Source: Candidatus Woesearchaeota archaeon (GTDB lineage Archaea > Nanobdellota > Nanobdellia > Woesearchaeales > UBA10216). Taken from it: DNA of 64,000 bases. The position numbers were made by a program, and so were the translations under genes. Shown here piece by piece: positions 55,795 to 64,000 of the stretch. Positions within the stretch are counted from its first letter, which is position 1. The number at the start of each line of letters is the position of its first letter. Under the pieces are notes generated by a model that worked only from the letters and a program-made list of their open reading frames with translations, was not told the origin of the DNA and did no database searches. The DNA lies in contig JACPBS010000004.1 in assembly GCA_016180195.1 (NCBI GenBank), forward strand, positions 81,485 to 145,484, written 5' to 3'.

Positions 55795-56272
55795 AATTGA
55801 GCTTTTCAGGATGGCTGAAAGGCTTGGTGTTAAGTCTCTTGCTCTTTATTACGAAATGCACCGTGACCTTTTTGATCTGCAGATGCAGACCCCGATAAAA
55901 TTATGCACAGCCGGGAAGTCTAAGGCTGATGTCATTGTGAAAATGTTCGGGGAACCCGGGCGGGCACAGATAATGATTGGCCCGGAGCATCAGCAGAAGC
56001 ATTCCTTATATGCAGAACTCTCAAAAAAGAAAATTGCGCTGTGCTTTCCGCTTTCATCAATAATTGATTCAAAGCCAGAGAAGAAAGTATCGCTTGTGGA
56101 GAATTTCTCAAGGCATATCCGTCTTTGCAGGAAGCACAAGGTCAGGATCGTTGCCGCAACATTTGCTTCGGATCCTTATCATTTGAGGAGCGAGCATGAC
56201 ATAAGATCGCTGCTGACTGTCCTGGGCATGGGGACAAGGGAGATCAAGGAAGCTTTGGACGGGTTATGTTAA
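55760..56272 (+). CDS. rnp3: Ribonuclease P protein component 3 (Rpp30 family)
   Basis: FRMAERLGVKSLALYYE; VRIVAATFASDPYHLRSEHDIRSLLTVLGMGTREIKEAL; start trimmed. Confidence 0.85.
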   Translation: MFTDIVKPENNEIELFRMAERLGVKSLALYYEMHRDLFDLQMQTPIKLCTAGKSKADVIVKMFGEPGRAQIMIGPEHQQKHSLYAELSKKKIALCFPLSSIIDSKPEKKVSLVENFSRHIRLCRKHKVRIVAATFASDPYHLRSEHDIRSLLTVLGMGTREIKEALDGLC

Positions 56273-59200
56273 TGCCCTGCATGTTTCTGATATTGCGGGC
56301 CTTTCCGCCACATTCTTTGCGTAAGCGCATGTTGACACTCTCCTGTCAAATGGGGGTTTCTGCTTGAGCATGTTTCCTTCTTTTTCCCAATTGTTCTGCT
56401 TGAACGGATCAGTTGCTATGAACCAGCATACGGGTCCTGTCCAGTCATTCCATTCTGATGTCGCGGTCCTATAGCCTTTGAAAAGCCTGACTGCCTGCCT
56501 TGTTTCCTCCTTTTTTTCTTCCTGTGGGTTGTTCATGTCAAAAAGGGAAACTGCCGAGCCTCCGCTCTCTTTAATGTAGCTGTTAAGGTAATAGCTGAAC
56601 TCAGTTAGCATAACCTGCTTGTTTTTCATCCTATTCCTATCAATCTGTGTTTGCCTGAATAGCCTTACCCTGTCAAGGCCCCAGCACCCGCCATTTACGA
56701 GATAGCTTACATCTGCCCCTGTATAAGGGCTTATTATCCTGCTGGACGGATCGCACTTGACATCAGGAAAGTCCAGGCTTTCCGGAGAAGTTTCAGAATA
56801 AGGATGCGAATTAACCCCGACAACATCAAAATAGTTCTCAATAAGCGGATCCGCCTCATAAAGCTTTTCAACAAAATCAAATTCGCTCATTGACAAATAC
56901 ATATTATCAGAACTAGGATTCTTGCAAACATCCCAGTCCGGGTTATGTTTCTCGCAGTAAGCATTGAACATGATGGTTGACGTAGGCGCCAAACCTCCCA
57001 TAATAACCTTAGTGTCCGGATTTCCCGTCTTCACAGCTATGTACGCTACCTTAAATAACTCAGCGTATTCAGCAGGATTAGGCCCTTTTGATGACCACTC
57101 TTCCGCCAGGTTCGGCTCATTCCATATCTGCACATAATCAGGCTTATACCTGGACGTGAATTCCCTCACATAATTGCCAAAATCAGCAAACCTTGCCCTG
57201 TCCGGACGGGTAGCAAAACCAGTATCATCACCTCTCCTAAAATTAGTATTGACCCCTTTCTCAGTCTTTGCCCAGCTAGGGGCGTATGATATTCGAGGTA
57301 TTATCTTGAGCCTTTTTTCGTTGGCTCTTGCAAACCATAAATCGAAAAGTCCCCAATCATACTTTCCTGGCGCAGGTTCTCCTAAGCTCCATGGGAAACT
57401 TTGTTTAATGTACGTCGCACCTATCTCTCTTGCAAGCTCCAGCTGCTTGTAATCCTGCGGGTACCCTAGCTCAGTATGAAGGCAAAGCTTGTCTTTCTTA
57501 AGGTTGGCAGTTTGGCACGGAACTGAATAAATCCTTCCATTGCAGCAGTACATCTCTTTCCCTTCAATCTTCTGGTTTTCTGATTCGCAGGATAGCCATT
57601 TTTCCTGGTTTCCTGTGCATATGTAGTCTTTGCCTTTTGCCTCCATTATGGTGTCTTCGGTAACATGCTTGACTGTCGCGTCTTCCGCGTTTTCCTGTAT
57701 TCCGTTTGAGTTGCATGTTACATAATGCATCTTTCCTTCAGGCTCTTTGTAACAGAGAAGATCGTAGTTTGTCTTTCTGTTTACAGCATAGGTTTTGCCG
57801 ACTTTCGAATCGTCGCAGTATTCCCACTTCTCATTTCCGGAACTGTCAGTTCCCAAATATAATCTCTGCCCTTTCGTGTCAGTTACCAGCTTTCCTTCTG
57901 GCAGCGTGCTTTTTATGGGCGGGATTTCTCCTCCACCAAGGTCTCCAAGCTTTCCAAGATAAGCGTCAGCAGGATTGTCCGGGTATTCAACGGAACTTAT
58001 GATGCCGATAGGTCTGAATGAGGAGCGGGCATGGTCATACATTGGGCAGCATGTTGATTTTAGCTGTGTCCCTTTGCTGCCTTTAAATTCCTTGACACAG
58101 AATCTGAGTGATGAGGCCCTGCCTGGCTCCCAGTAGGTTGATGCAGAATTCTTGGTCATCCTTAATGCTTTTCCGCCACATGCACATTCACCGTATTCAA
58201 CTTCTATCCTGAATTTTGCAGGATTGCCATTGGCATCTTTGTTTAGTTTATCCTCAAATACTGCATATGAGCCTGGAATAAGTGATGGCATGTTGTATCT
58301 GGAGTCCAATACGCTTTGGCCTGAAATTTGCCGGGGCGCATTGGCTTTGTTTTGAGTTGCGACCAGGCTACCGCTGACAGAACCTCTTTGGTTCATGTCG
58401 CGGGCTTGCTTCACTGAATCATCTCTTGAAAATGTCAGTTCGTCTGACCAGGGTATTGTTTCTATGTTTGGCTGGTCTATTTTTTCAAGCTTCTTTGAAA
58501 CATCAATGTTCTGGTTGCTTGCCTGAGGCCTCATCATGAACTTTACTGTTGCTTTGTCATCCAAAGCCCCAATCCATGCAGATGATTTTATGACAATATC
58601 TTGGCCTGCTATGAAGACAGGATACCCGTCGACAGTCCATACTTTGTTTGGATAGACCTGGATGAACCCGAAGTAGGGTTCGTTTTTCTCTGTTGTGAAC
58701 CTGAGTCTGTAGCTTTCTTTTCCTGATAATATGATGTTTTTTGAAAGCGAACCATCTGGAAGAACAAAGTTGACACTGAGCTTTGATGGGAGGAACTCAT
58801 ATTTTCTTACACCTTCTGAGGTAAGCATGCCTTTATCAGGCGTGCTGCATGTTTGCTCGCATTTCCACCCTTTGCAGCCAACGCATTCTGAAGGATAGCT
58901 CATGCAATCGTTCTTTTTCCAGCAGGTGTTCATGTCATTAGGTGTCCCGAATCTTGATACCTGCTTGATGTATATGGGCAGGTTGTCTCCCCATTCCCAG
59001 TCTTCCCTCAGTGAAGACCATTGATCTTTGAGTTCAGGCGGATTGCTTTTGTAGCCATCTTCTACATACCTTACAAGTATTAGGCCCCCGTGTTCAGGGG
59101 GTTTAACATCCACGTGCCAGCCTGCTGTGTCTGATTTTCCGAAAGCATAGGCATTTTCTACCCAGGTTATCCAGTTTTGTGAAAACTCAACCATTCCCGG

Positions 59201-61198
59201 GCCTGGTACAAGGCCATAGTAATAGTGGTCGGGGTCATTGGTTGCGCTTGTGCTGCAAGCCAGTGGACCTTCACTTATCTGTGCAGTTTTTTCTTCCTTT
59301 TCAGGTTCTTCTGGTTTGGCAGTCGCTTTTCCGCAGGCACGGTTTGAACTGTACTTTCCTCCTTCACTGTATTCATGAATCTCGTCCAGTTTGATGTTCC
59401 TGTCGCGTTTTGATAAGAGTCTTAATTCTTCTGAAATATCAGGATCCGAAAACCCAACAGGTCTTCCTGACGAGACTCCGCTGCATTGCGGGAATATCGG
59501 GTTGTAATTCTCATCGTTGTTCCTGCCGTATTTGCACAGATGATTTATTCGTTCCTGGACAGTGCAATCCTGGCCCGCAGCAGGCTTATTCGCAGGTTCT
59601 TTCTTGGCGCCACACTCTGTTTTGGATATCTGCCCTGTGCAGCAGTATATCCTGTTTTGTGCAGGTATTGCTTCCTTAAGTTCGCTGTCTGTCAGCTCTG
59701 TGAATGTCTTTTTCTGCTTTTCCATGGTCTCAAGAAGCTTTTCCCTGTCATAGTCTATTATCGCGTTTGTTGAGCCGCATATGCAGTTTGATACGATTTC
59801 GCCTTCCCTGCATGTGGGTAGCAGCCCATATCCTGTGAATTCTATTTTTCCGTTTGCCCCCGAGCAGTGCGCTTCCTTGTTTATTACATCCACCTCAACA
59901 ATATTCGTTTTCCCTGTTTCTGCAATTTGCTCGATCTTTACAGCAAATTTTCCATCCTCGCCTTTTTCAAGCGGGTTTCCGTTGAATTTAACCTTGCATT
60001 CGTCATCGCATTTGAGGTCCAGCTTTACTGGGTCTTTCTCATACACGCATACGTTGTTGCCGTCCTGCACGAATTTCATGTAAAAGTAGCCCTTGCCTCC
60101 TGCTTCAGATGCTGATTTATAGCCGTAAGTGTACTGCGTTTCCGGATTCTTGTCCCAGTCGCCATAGTAGCATTTGGGCTCTTCGAGTGAGTATCTTGAA
60201 TCAATCTTGACGTCAACTCCTTGCGGCGCATAGAGGGCTCCATCGCTTCCCTCTATCCATTTTGGGGTGCAGGAGATTTTTTCCCTGCTGCCTGAGTAGC
60301 ATGGTTCCCTGTAAAGCCATCCTGTATGGGTTACCTGTGGTGATGTCTTTTGCGACGGGCCACATCCTGCTGTGACTGCAAGCGGGCTGAAGTGCCTGAT
60401 CCTTGCTTTTATTTTGTTTGCCGCAGCATCAACTTCGCTCTCTAGTCCGACCCACCTGCTGTTTTCTTCGTCATAGTACGCTATTGTTAGTGAGCCTTCT
60501 TCATCTCCGACCGGGATGTCATTCTCATCATATCCGATCGTGATTTCTGCATAAGGGTCGAATGTTGCTCCGTCAGGCTGCCCGTCATACACTGTTGATC
60601 CAACAACTACCGCGTTGACCCTGTTGTCGAAATTCCTTTCCCTTAGCTTGAGTTCTATGCTTGAAAGCAAGTTTCCGTCCTTTTTTACAATGGCTCCGGT
60701 TGGCAACCTTATCTCCGCTTTTCTGTCTGATGACCTTAATACGTTCCCTGTTGATATTTCCAGGTATGAAGTGATTTTTATCAGGTAGGAAAAGGAGGTT
60801 ATGGTTTGGCCTTGGTCTTTTGCAGTTATTGTTATGGGGAATTTTATGCTTGAGAGTATAACTTCATCATTTGGCTTCATTTCAGACTCAGGATTTCCGG
60901 TTTTCACATTGAATCCCTGTCTTTTTATCGCTGTGAAGTCAGCGCATTTGGGCAGTTCTTTTTCAATGTATTGTTCCTGAAGATCGCTGTTCTCGTCTTT
61001 TATAGGGTATCTTTCAATTGCTTCTAATGTTTTGGTTTCGAGGCATGACTCAACTATTGTCTTTGAGGCAAGCATGGCCTGGTCAATTCCAGGAGACATT
61101 CCAGTTTTCCTGTTCTGGAAAAGCAGCAGGAGCCCCACCAATAGGATAATTACAAGTCCTATTAAAATAAACACCGAAACTTGGCTTTTTTTGTTCAT
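56264..61198 (-). CDS. Giant pilin-signal surface protein with clan GH-A-like glycoside hydrolase C-terminal domain
   Basis: MNKKSQVSVFILIGLVIILLVGLLLLF; YVQIWNEPNLAEEWSSKGP (acid/base) and VMLTEFSYYL (nucleophile); Cys-rich middle. Confidence 0.8.
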   Translation of the reverse strand: MNKKSQVSVFILIGLVIILLVGLLLLFQNRKTGMSPGIDQAMLASKTIVESCLETKTLEAIERYPIKDENSDLQEQYIEKELPKCADFTAIKRQGFNVKTGNPESEMKPNDEVILSSIKFPITITAKDQGQTITSFSYLIKITSYLEISTGNVLRSSDRKAEIRLPTGAIVKKDGNLLSSIELKLRERNFDNRVNAVVVGSTVYDGQPDGATFDPYAEITIGYDENDIPVGDEEGSLTIAYYDEENSRWVGLESEVDAAANKIKARIRHFSPLAVTAGCGPSQKTSPQVTHTGWLYREPCYSGSREKISCTPKWIEGSDGALYAPQGVDVKIDSRYSLEEPKCYYGDWDKNPETQYTYGYKSASEAGGKGYFYMKFVQDGNNVCVYEKDPVKLDLKCDDECKVKFNGNPLEKGEDGKFAVKIEQIAETGKTNIVEVDVINKEAHCSGANGKIEFTGYGLLPTCREGEIVSNCICGSTNAIIDYDREKLLETMEKQKKTFTELTDSELKEAIPAQNRIYCCTGQISKTECGAKKEPANKPAAGQDCTVQERINHLCKYGRNNDENYNPIFPQCSGVSSGRPVGFSDPDISEELRLLSKRDRNIKLDEIHEYSEGGKYSSNRACGKATAKPEEPEKEEKTAQISEGPLACSTSATNDPDHYYYGLVPGPGMVEFSQNWITWVENAYAFGKSDTAGWHVDVKPPEHGGLILVRYVEDGYKSNPPELKDQWSSLREDWEWGDNLPIYIKQVSRFGTPNDMNTCWKKNDCMSYPSECVGCKGWKCEQTCSTPDKGMLTSEGVRKYEFLPSKLSVNFVLPDGSLSKNIILSGKESYRLRFTTEKNEPYFGFIQVYPNKVWTVDGYPVFIAGQDIVIKSSAWIGALDDKATVKFMMRPQASNQNIDVSKKLEKIDQPNIETIPWSDELTFSRDDSVKQARDMNQRGSVSGSLVATQNKANAPRQISGQSVLDSRYNMPSLIPGSYAVFEDKLNKDANGNPAKFRIEVEYGECACGGKALRMTKNSASTYWEPGRASSLRFCVKEFKGSKGTQLKSTCCPMYDHARSSFRPIGIISSVEYPDNPADAYLGKLGDLGGGEIPPIKSTLPEGKLVTDTKGQRLYLGTDSSGNEKWEYCDDSKVGKTYAVNRKTNYDLLCYKEPEGKMHYVTCNSNGIQENAEDATVKHVTEDTIMEAKGKDYICTGNQEKWLSCESENQKIEGKEMYCCNGRIYSVPCQTANLKKDKLCLHTELGYPQDYKQLELAREIGATYIKQSFPWSLGEPAPGKYDWGLFDLWFARANEKRLKIIPRISYAPSWAKTEKGVNTNFRRGDDTGFATRPDRARFADFGNYVREFTSRYKPDYVQIWNEPNLAEEWSSKGPNPAEYAELFKVAYIAVKTGNPDTKVIMGGLAPTSTIMFNAYCEKHNPDWDVCKNPSSDNMYLSMSEFDFVEKLYEADPLIENYFDVVGVNSHPYSETSPESLDFPDVKCDPSSRIISPYTGADVSYLVNGGCWGLDRVRLFRQTQIDRNRMKNKQVMLTEFSYYLNSYIKESGGSAVSLFDMNNPQEEKKEETRQAVRLFKGYRTATSEWNDWTGPVCWFIATDPFKQNNWEKEGNMLKQKPPFDRRVSTCAYAKNVAERPAISETCRALT

Positions 61199-61202
61199 TT
61201 TT

Positions 61203-61511
61203 TTAAATGCAGTTAGGACCTGTCTTAATTTCTCCTTTGCAGCAAGTGATATAGTCGCCGTAATTTTTCCATGTCAATTGATCGCCACAATAGCAAACCG
61301 CACCCCCATCCTCTGGGTATTTGCTTATCGTTTCTCCTTCGAAGCAGTCATCATGTGGGCACCTGTCTGACCTTACCTCTTTTTCTCGTGACGGGCTTGG
61401 CCCAGAGGTTTTTTTTGCACAGCAGTATTGGCCCGGCTGCGCTTTCAGGTTTCCGCATAGGCATTCAGCGCTTGTAAGTCCATGATAGCAGTCATTCAGG
61501 GGCGGGTTCAT
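61203..61511 (-). CDS. Small Cys-rich protein, probable surface complex component
   Basis: 102 aa with about 11 Cys; overlaps upstream gene by 4 nt. Confidence 0.5.
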   Translation of the reverse strand: MNPPLNDCYHGLTSAECLCGNLKAQPGQYCCAKKTSGPSPSREKEVRSDRCPHDDCFEGETISKYPEDGGAVCYCGDQLTWKNYGDYITCCKGEIKTGPNCI

Positions 61512-64000
61512 TGTTTTTTTTTTGGTACATCTGTTGGAGTGCAGGAATTTGAATTATCGAAAGCTGCAAAATCATTATTGTTGATTATTATTTCACAATA
61601 GTTGGATTCTATACTTTCGGCTTTTTGTTTGCATATGTCGAAACAGTTTTCAGGCTTTTTGCTTATTTCTCCAACATTGGTAAGTGAAGGGATTCTGTAG
61701 GTATCCCCTGCTTTGTATGTTTCTCCTTCAATAATAGCATTACAAACTCTTCCTTCGGTATTTGAGAATCCCATTTTGCAAGTACAGCAGCCTTTGCATC
61801 TGTTTCGGGTGAATTCCCATCCAAAATATTGAGTTTTGCCTAAAACGAAAGTTGTATATTGTGAACATTTCTTATAAGCATATGAAAGCTCAAAAGCGGA
61901 CTTATCGCAAACTAAATCCCCAAGATTTTTATAGATCCCGTCATGAATACAATTATTTTTTACTGAAAGTTTCTGCTGACAACATTCCCGATCCGATCTA
62001 CCACAAGTAAGTCCTTTATTTCCGATCCACCCTTCATCACAAGTTGGACTTTCTTTACACATTCTGAAAGAAGATTCATCAGGTAAACAAGTATTTTGAC
62101 CGGGCGCTTGAACATCAACATATATTGCTCTTTTATTTTTGTCGTAATCAGTCTCCACAATATTTTTTTCGCTATTGACTTCAAAATGGACTATTAATCT
62201 TTCAAAACCAGCAATCACCGCACCCCATTCAAAACTAAATACTTGGGTCCCTCCTTTGTCAAGTCCTTGGGAATAGCTTTGATAGCCTCCTTTTTCTGAA
62301 GGCACAGAATTACCATCAATCAACCATCTTGAATTGAAGGGCATTCCTTTAGGAATGGCTTTTCCTTTATTTGTAACTGTTGCCGTGAATTTGACTTTAT
62401 CTCCTTCATAGATGTTTTCTTTATCTTTGGTTATGCTTGTTACCTCAAGGTCGTAGCCTTGTGATTCGGTGGTTTTGCATTCGCCTTTTTCGCAGGCTTT
62501 TCCTGTGCAATCCTCCTGTAATAATCCTCTGCCCTTGCCTGTGCATAGCACAGCGTTGCCTTGTGAATTGCATGCCTTTTCATTTCCTTGGCTGCATCCA
62601 GCAACATCAATTGGCAATTTGCCTTTTTCAAAGCATTCCGCAGTTTGTTTGGCGACTGGGTCTGTTGTTGTAGAGCTGCATATTTTTTTATTGTCGCAGG
62701 GAACTCTCTCCCATGCATACCCTGCATATATTTTTGCGCCTTCAATAAATACGCATGCTTCCTTAAATGCGGCATCAGATGAGCATTTTGTTTTGTAAAG
62801 GCTTGCTGAATCGCATCCATCGCTTTTGCATGCATAACCGTGTGTTGCGCATTCGCAGTTTTTGGTTAGTTTTATATATCCTTTCTCTTCGCTATATCCG
62901 CAATAGGAAAATATTCCATCTGAACATTTACTTTCAAATGTTTCAGGCTTGCATTTTTCAGTTGTTGTTTTCTCGCATTTGTTTTGAGCATTGCATACCT
63001 GTCCTTCATTGCAGCCCTTATCCTCGCTGCACTCGTTGCATTTTCCGTTTGTGCAGCCATATTGACAGTTGTTGCATCCTTCCTTGCCTTGATCTTTTAT
63101 CTGGTCTGCCTTGACTCCGCACGCTGCTGTTAGGAATGCTGTCCTGCCTCCTCCTGTCCCTGTGCATTTCTGCTTATTTTGCGCTGTTTTGCTTTCTTTT
63201 ATCTCGTTTCCGGTGTATGCCCATAAGTATTGGTTCCCTTTTTTGCATACCACAGCTTCGCACCCTTCCTTTCCCGATTCGCTGGATATTTGGGGGTATA
63301 CTTCGGCAGTATTGCAGCAGGCAATAACCTGTTTGTCATCCTTAAGCAACGATTCGAAAGTGCCTTTTGAGGTCTCTGTCTGCCTTTTCTCCTGTTCGTA
63401 TTGTTCATGGCTCTTGACGTTGTTGTTTATGCAGTACTGCCTTGTTGCCACTGCATCTTTTAGGAGCTTAATCTGTTCGTCGTTGGGCTTCTGTGCCTCT
63501 ATTGCTCCCTTTGATTCCGGTTTTTTTTGCAGTTTTTCTTCATCATAACTAACCTGTACGTTTTTGTCATTGCATTTGCAGCTTTTATATAAGAAGTCGT
63601 TTCCCTCAGGGCATTTATCGAAAATCCCTTTTCCATTTAGGGTGAATGTTCCGCTCGCTCCTGAGCATGCTTCGTAGAGGTTGATCACTGTGAATGCCAA
63701 GGTATTGTCTTCTTTTGACCTGAGCGCATCTGCCGGGAATGTTAGCGTGTATTCATTTCCTTCTTTTTCTTTTTTTATTGCCCCTTTCCCATTTAGTTCA
63801 AAATCAGCGCAGTCATCATCGCACCTTATCTTGAATTGTGCATTCTTTGCGCATGAGTTTCCCTTCTCCTGAAGCTTGAAGGTGAACTTCGCCCCTTTTT
63901 TCTTGCTTCCTGCATCACTGACTTTTCCATACCCATACCTGTCTGCTGGCGCCCCTGTTAATCCGGTCTTGCACTCGCCCAGGGAAATATCCTTGTATTC
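61508..64000 (-). CDS. Large Cys-rich surface protein with CARDB-like domain, 5' truncated by window edge
   Basis: Frame stays open upstream of listed TTG start to 64000 (...KIRCDDDCADFELNGKGAIKKEKEGNEYTLTF...); DLEVTSITKDKENIYEGDKVKFTATVTNKGKAIP CARDB-like. Confidence 0.75.
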   Translation of the reverse strand, partial: EYKDISLGECKTGLTGAPADRYGYGKVSDAGSKKKGAKFTFKLQEKGNSCAKNAQFKIRCDDDCADFELNGKGAIKKEKEGNEYTLTFPADALRSKEDNTLAFTVINLYEACSGASGTFTLNGKGIFDKCPEGNDFLYKSCKCNDKNVQVSYDEEKLQKKPESKGAIEAQKPNDEQIKLLKDAVATRQYCINNNVKSHEQYEQEKRQTETSKGTFESLLKDDKQVIACCNTAEVYPQISSESGKEGCEAVVCKKGNQYLWAYTGNEIKESKTAQNKQKCTGTGGGRTAFLTAACGVKADQIKDQGKEGCNNCQYGCTNGKCNECSEDKGCNEGQVCNAQNKCEKTTTEKCKPETFESKCSDGIFSYCGYSEEKGYIKLTKNCECATHGYACKSDGCDSASLYKTKCSSDAAFKEACVFIEGAKIYAGYAWERVPCDNKKICSSTTTDPVAKQTAECFEKGKLPIDVAGCSQGNEKACNSQGNAVLCTGKGRGLLQEDCTGKACEKGECKTTESQGYDLEVTSITKDKENIYEGDKVKFTATVTNKGKAIPKGMPFNSRWLIDGNSVPSEKGGYQSYSQGLDKGGTQVFSFEWGAVIAGFERLIVHFEVNSEKNIVETDYDKNKRAIYVDVQAPGQNTCLPDESSFRMCKESPTCDEGWIGNKGLTCGRSDRECCQQKLSVKNNCIHDGIYKNLGDLVCDKSAFELSYAYKKCSQYTTFVLGKTQYFGWEFTRNRCKGCCTCKMGFSNTEGRVCNAIIEGETYKAGDTYRIPSLTNVGEISKKPENCFDICKQKAESIESNYCEIIINNNDFAAFDNSNSCTPTDVPKKKQ

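Noticed and set aside
61960-63414. ORFs 61960-62184, 62440-62835 and similar within the partial Cys-rich gene
   Set aside because: Out-of-frame shadows of the 61508-64000 reading frame.
1-64000. CRISPR arrays, rRNA genes, insertion sequences, prophage
   Set aside because: No regularly spaced repeats, rRNA signatures, transposase or phage structural genes were seen by eye.

Overview
Archaeal chromosomal window, probably DPANN (Woesearchaeota/Pacearchaeota-like). Indicators are purP, RNase P proteins Rnp3 and Rnp4, an archaeal S16 protease, TATA-box leaderless promoters, intron-containing tRNAs, and many exported proteins with K-x-Q|ITLFI class III pilin-like N-termini. Main content: purine genes (purP, guaA), ahcY with an antiparallel LAGLIDADG homing endonuclease gene, a MoxR/DUF58/VWA operon, a STAS-like/GHKL ATPase pair with palindromic operators, transporters, and about 21 kb of mostly minus-strand genes for pilin-like and giant Cys-rich surface proteins. 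Most notable observations: (1) rnhB (RNase HII) appears interrupted by a 39-nt bulge-helix-bulge-like intron inside the catalytic GIDEAGRGP motif, and removing it restores a 221-aa frame; (2) initiator tRNA-Met and tRNA-Ser(GCU) each appear to carry two introns, one at the same T-loop position in both; (3) a large pilin-like/giant surface protein locus, including a pilin-signal protein with a glycoside hydrolase domain; (4) an exported peptidoglycan amidase in an archaeon; (5) a tandem hairpin element carrying two GAGGTGAT motifs complementary to the canonical 16S rRNA 3' end; (6) relics of dph2 and a Rossmann-fold dehydrogenase. All calls come from reading the sequence and supplied ORFs. No database searches or folding programs were run.
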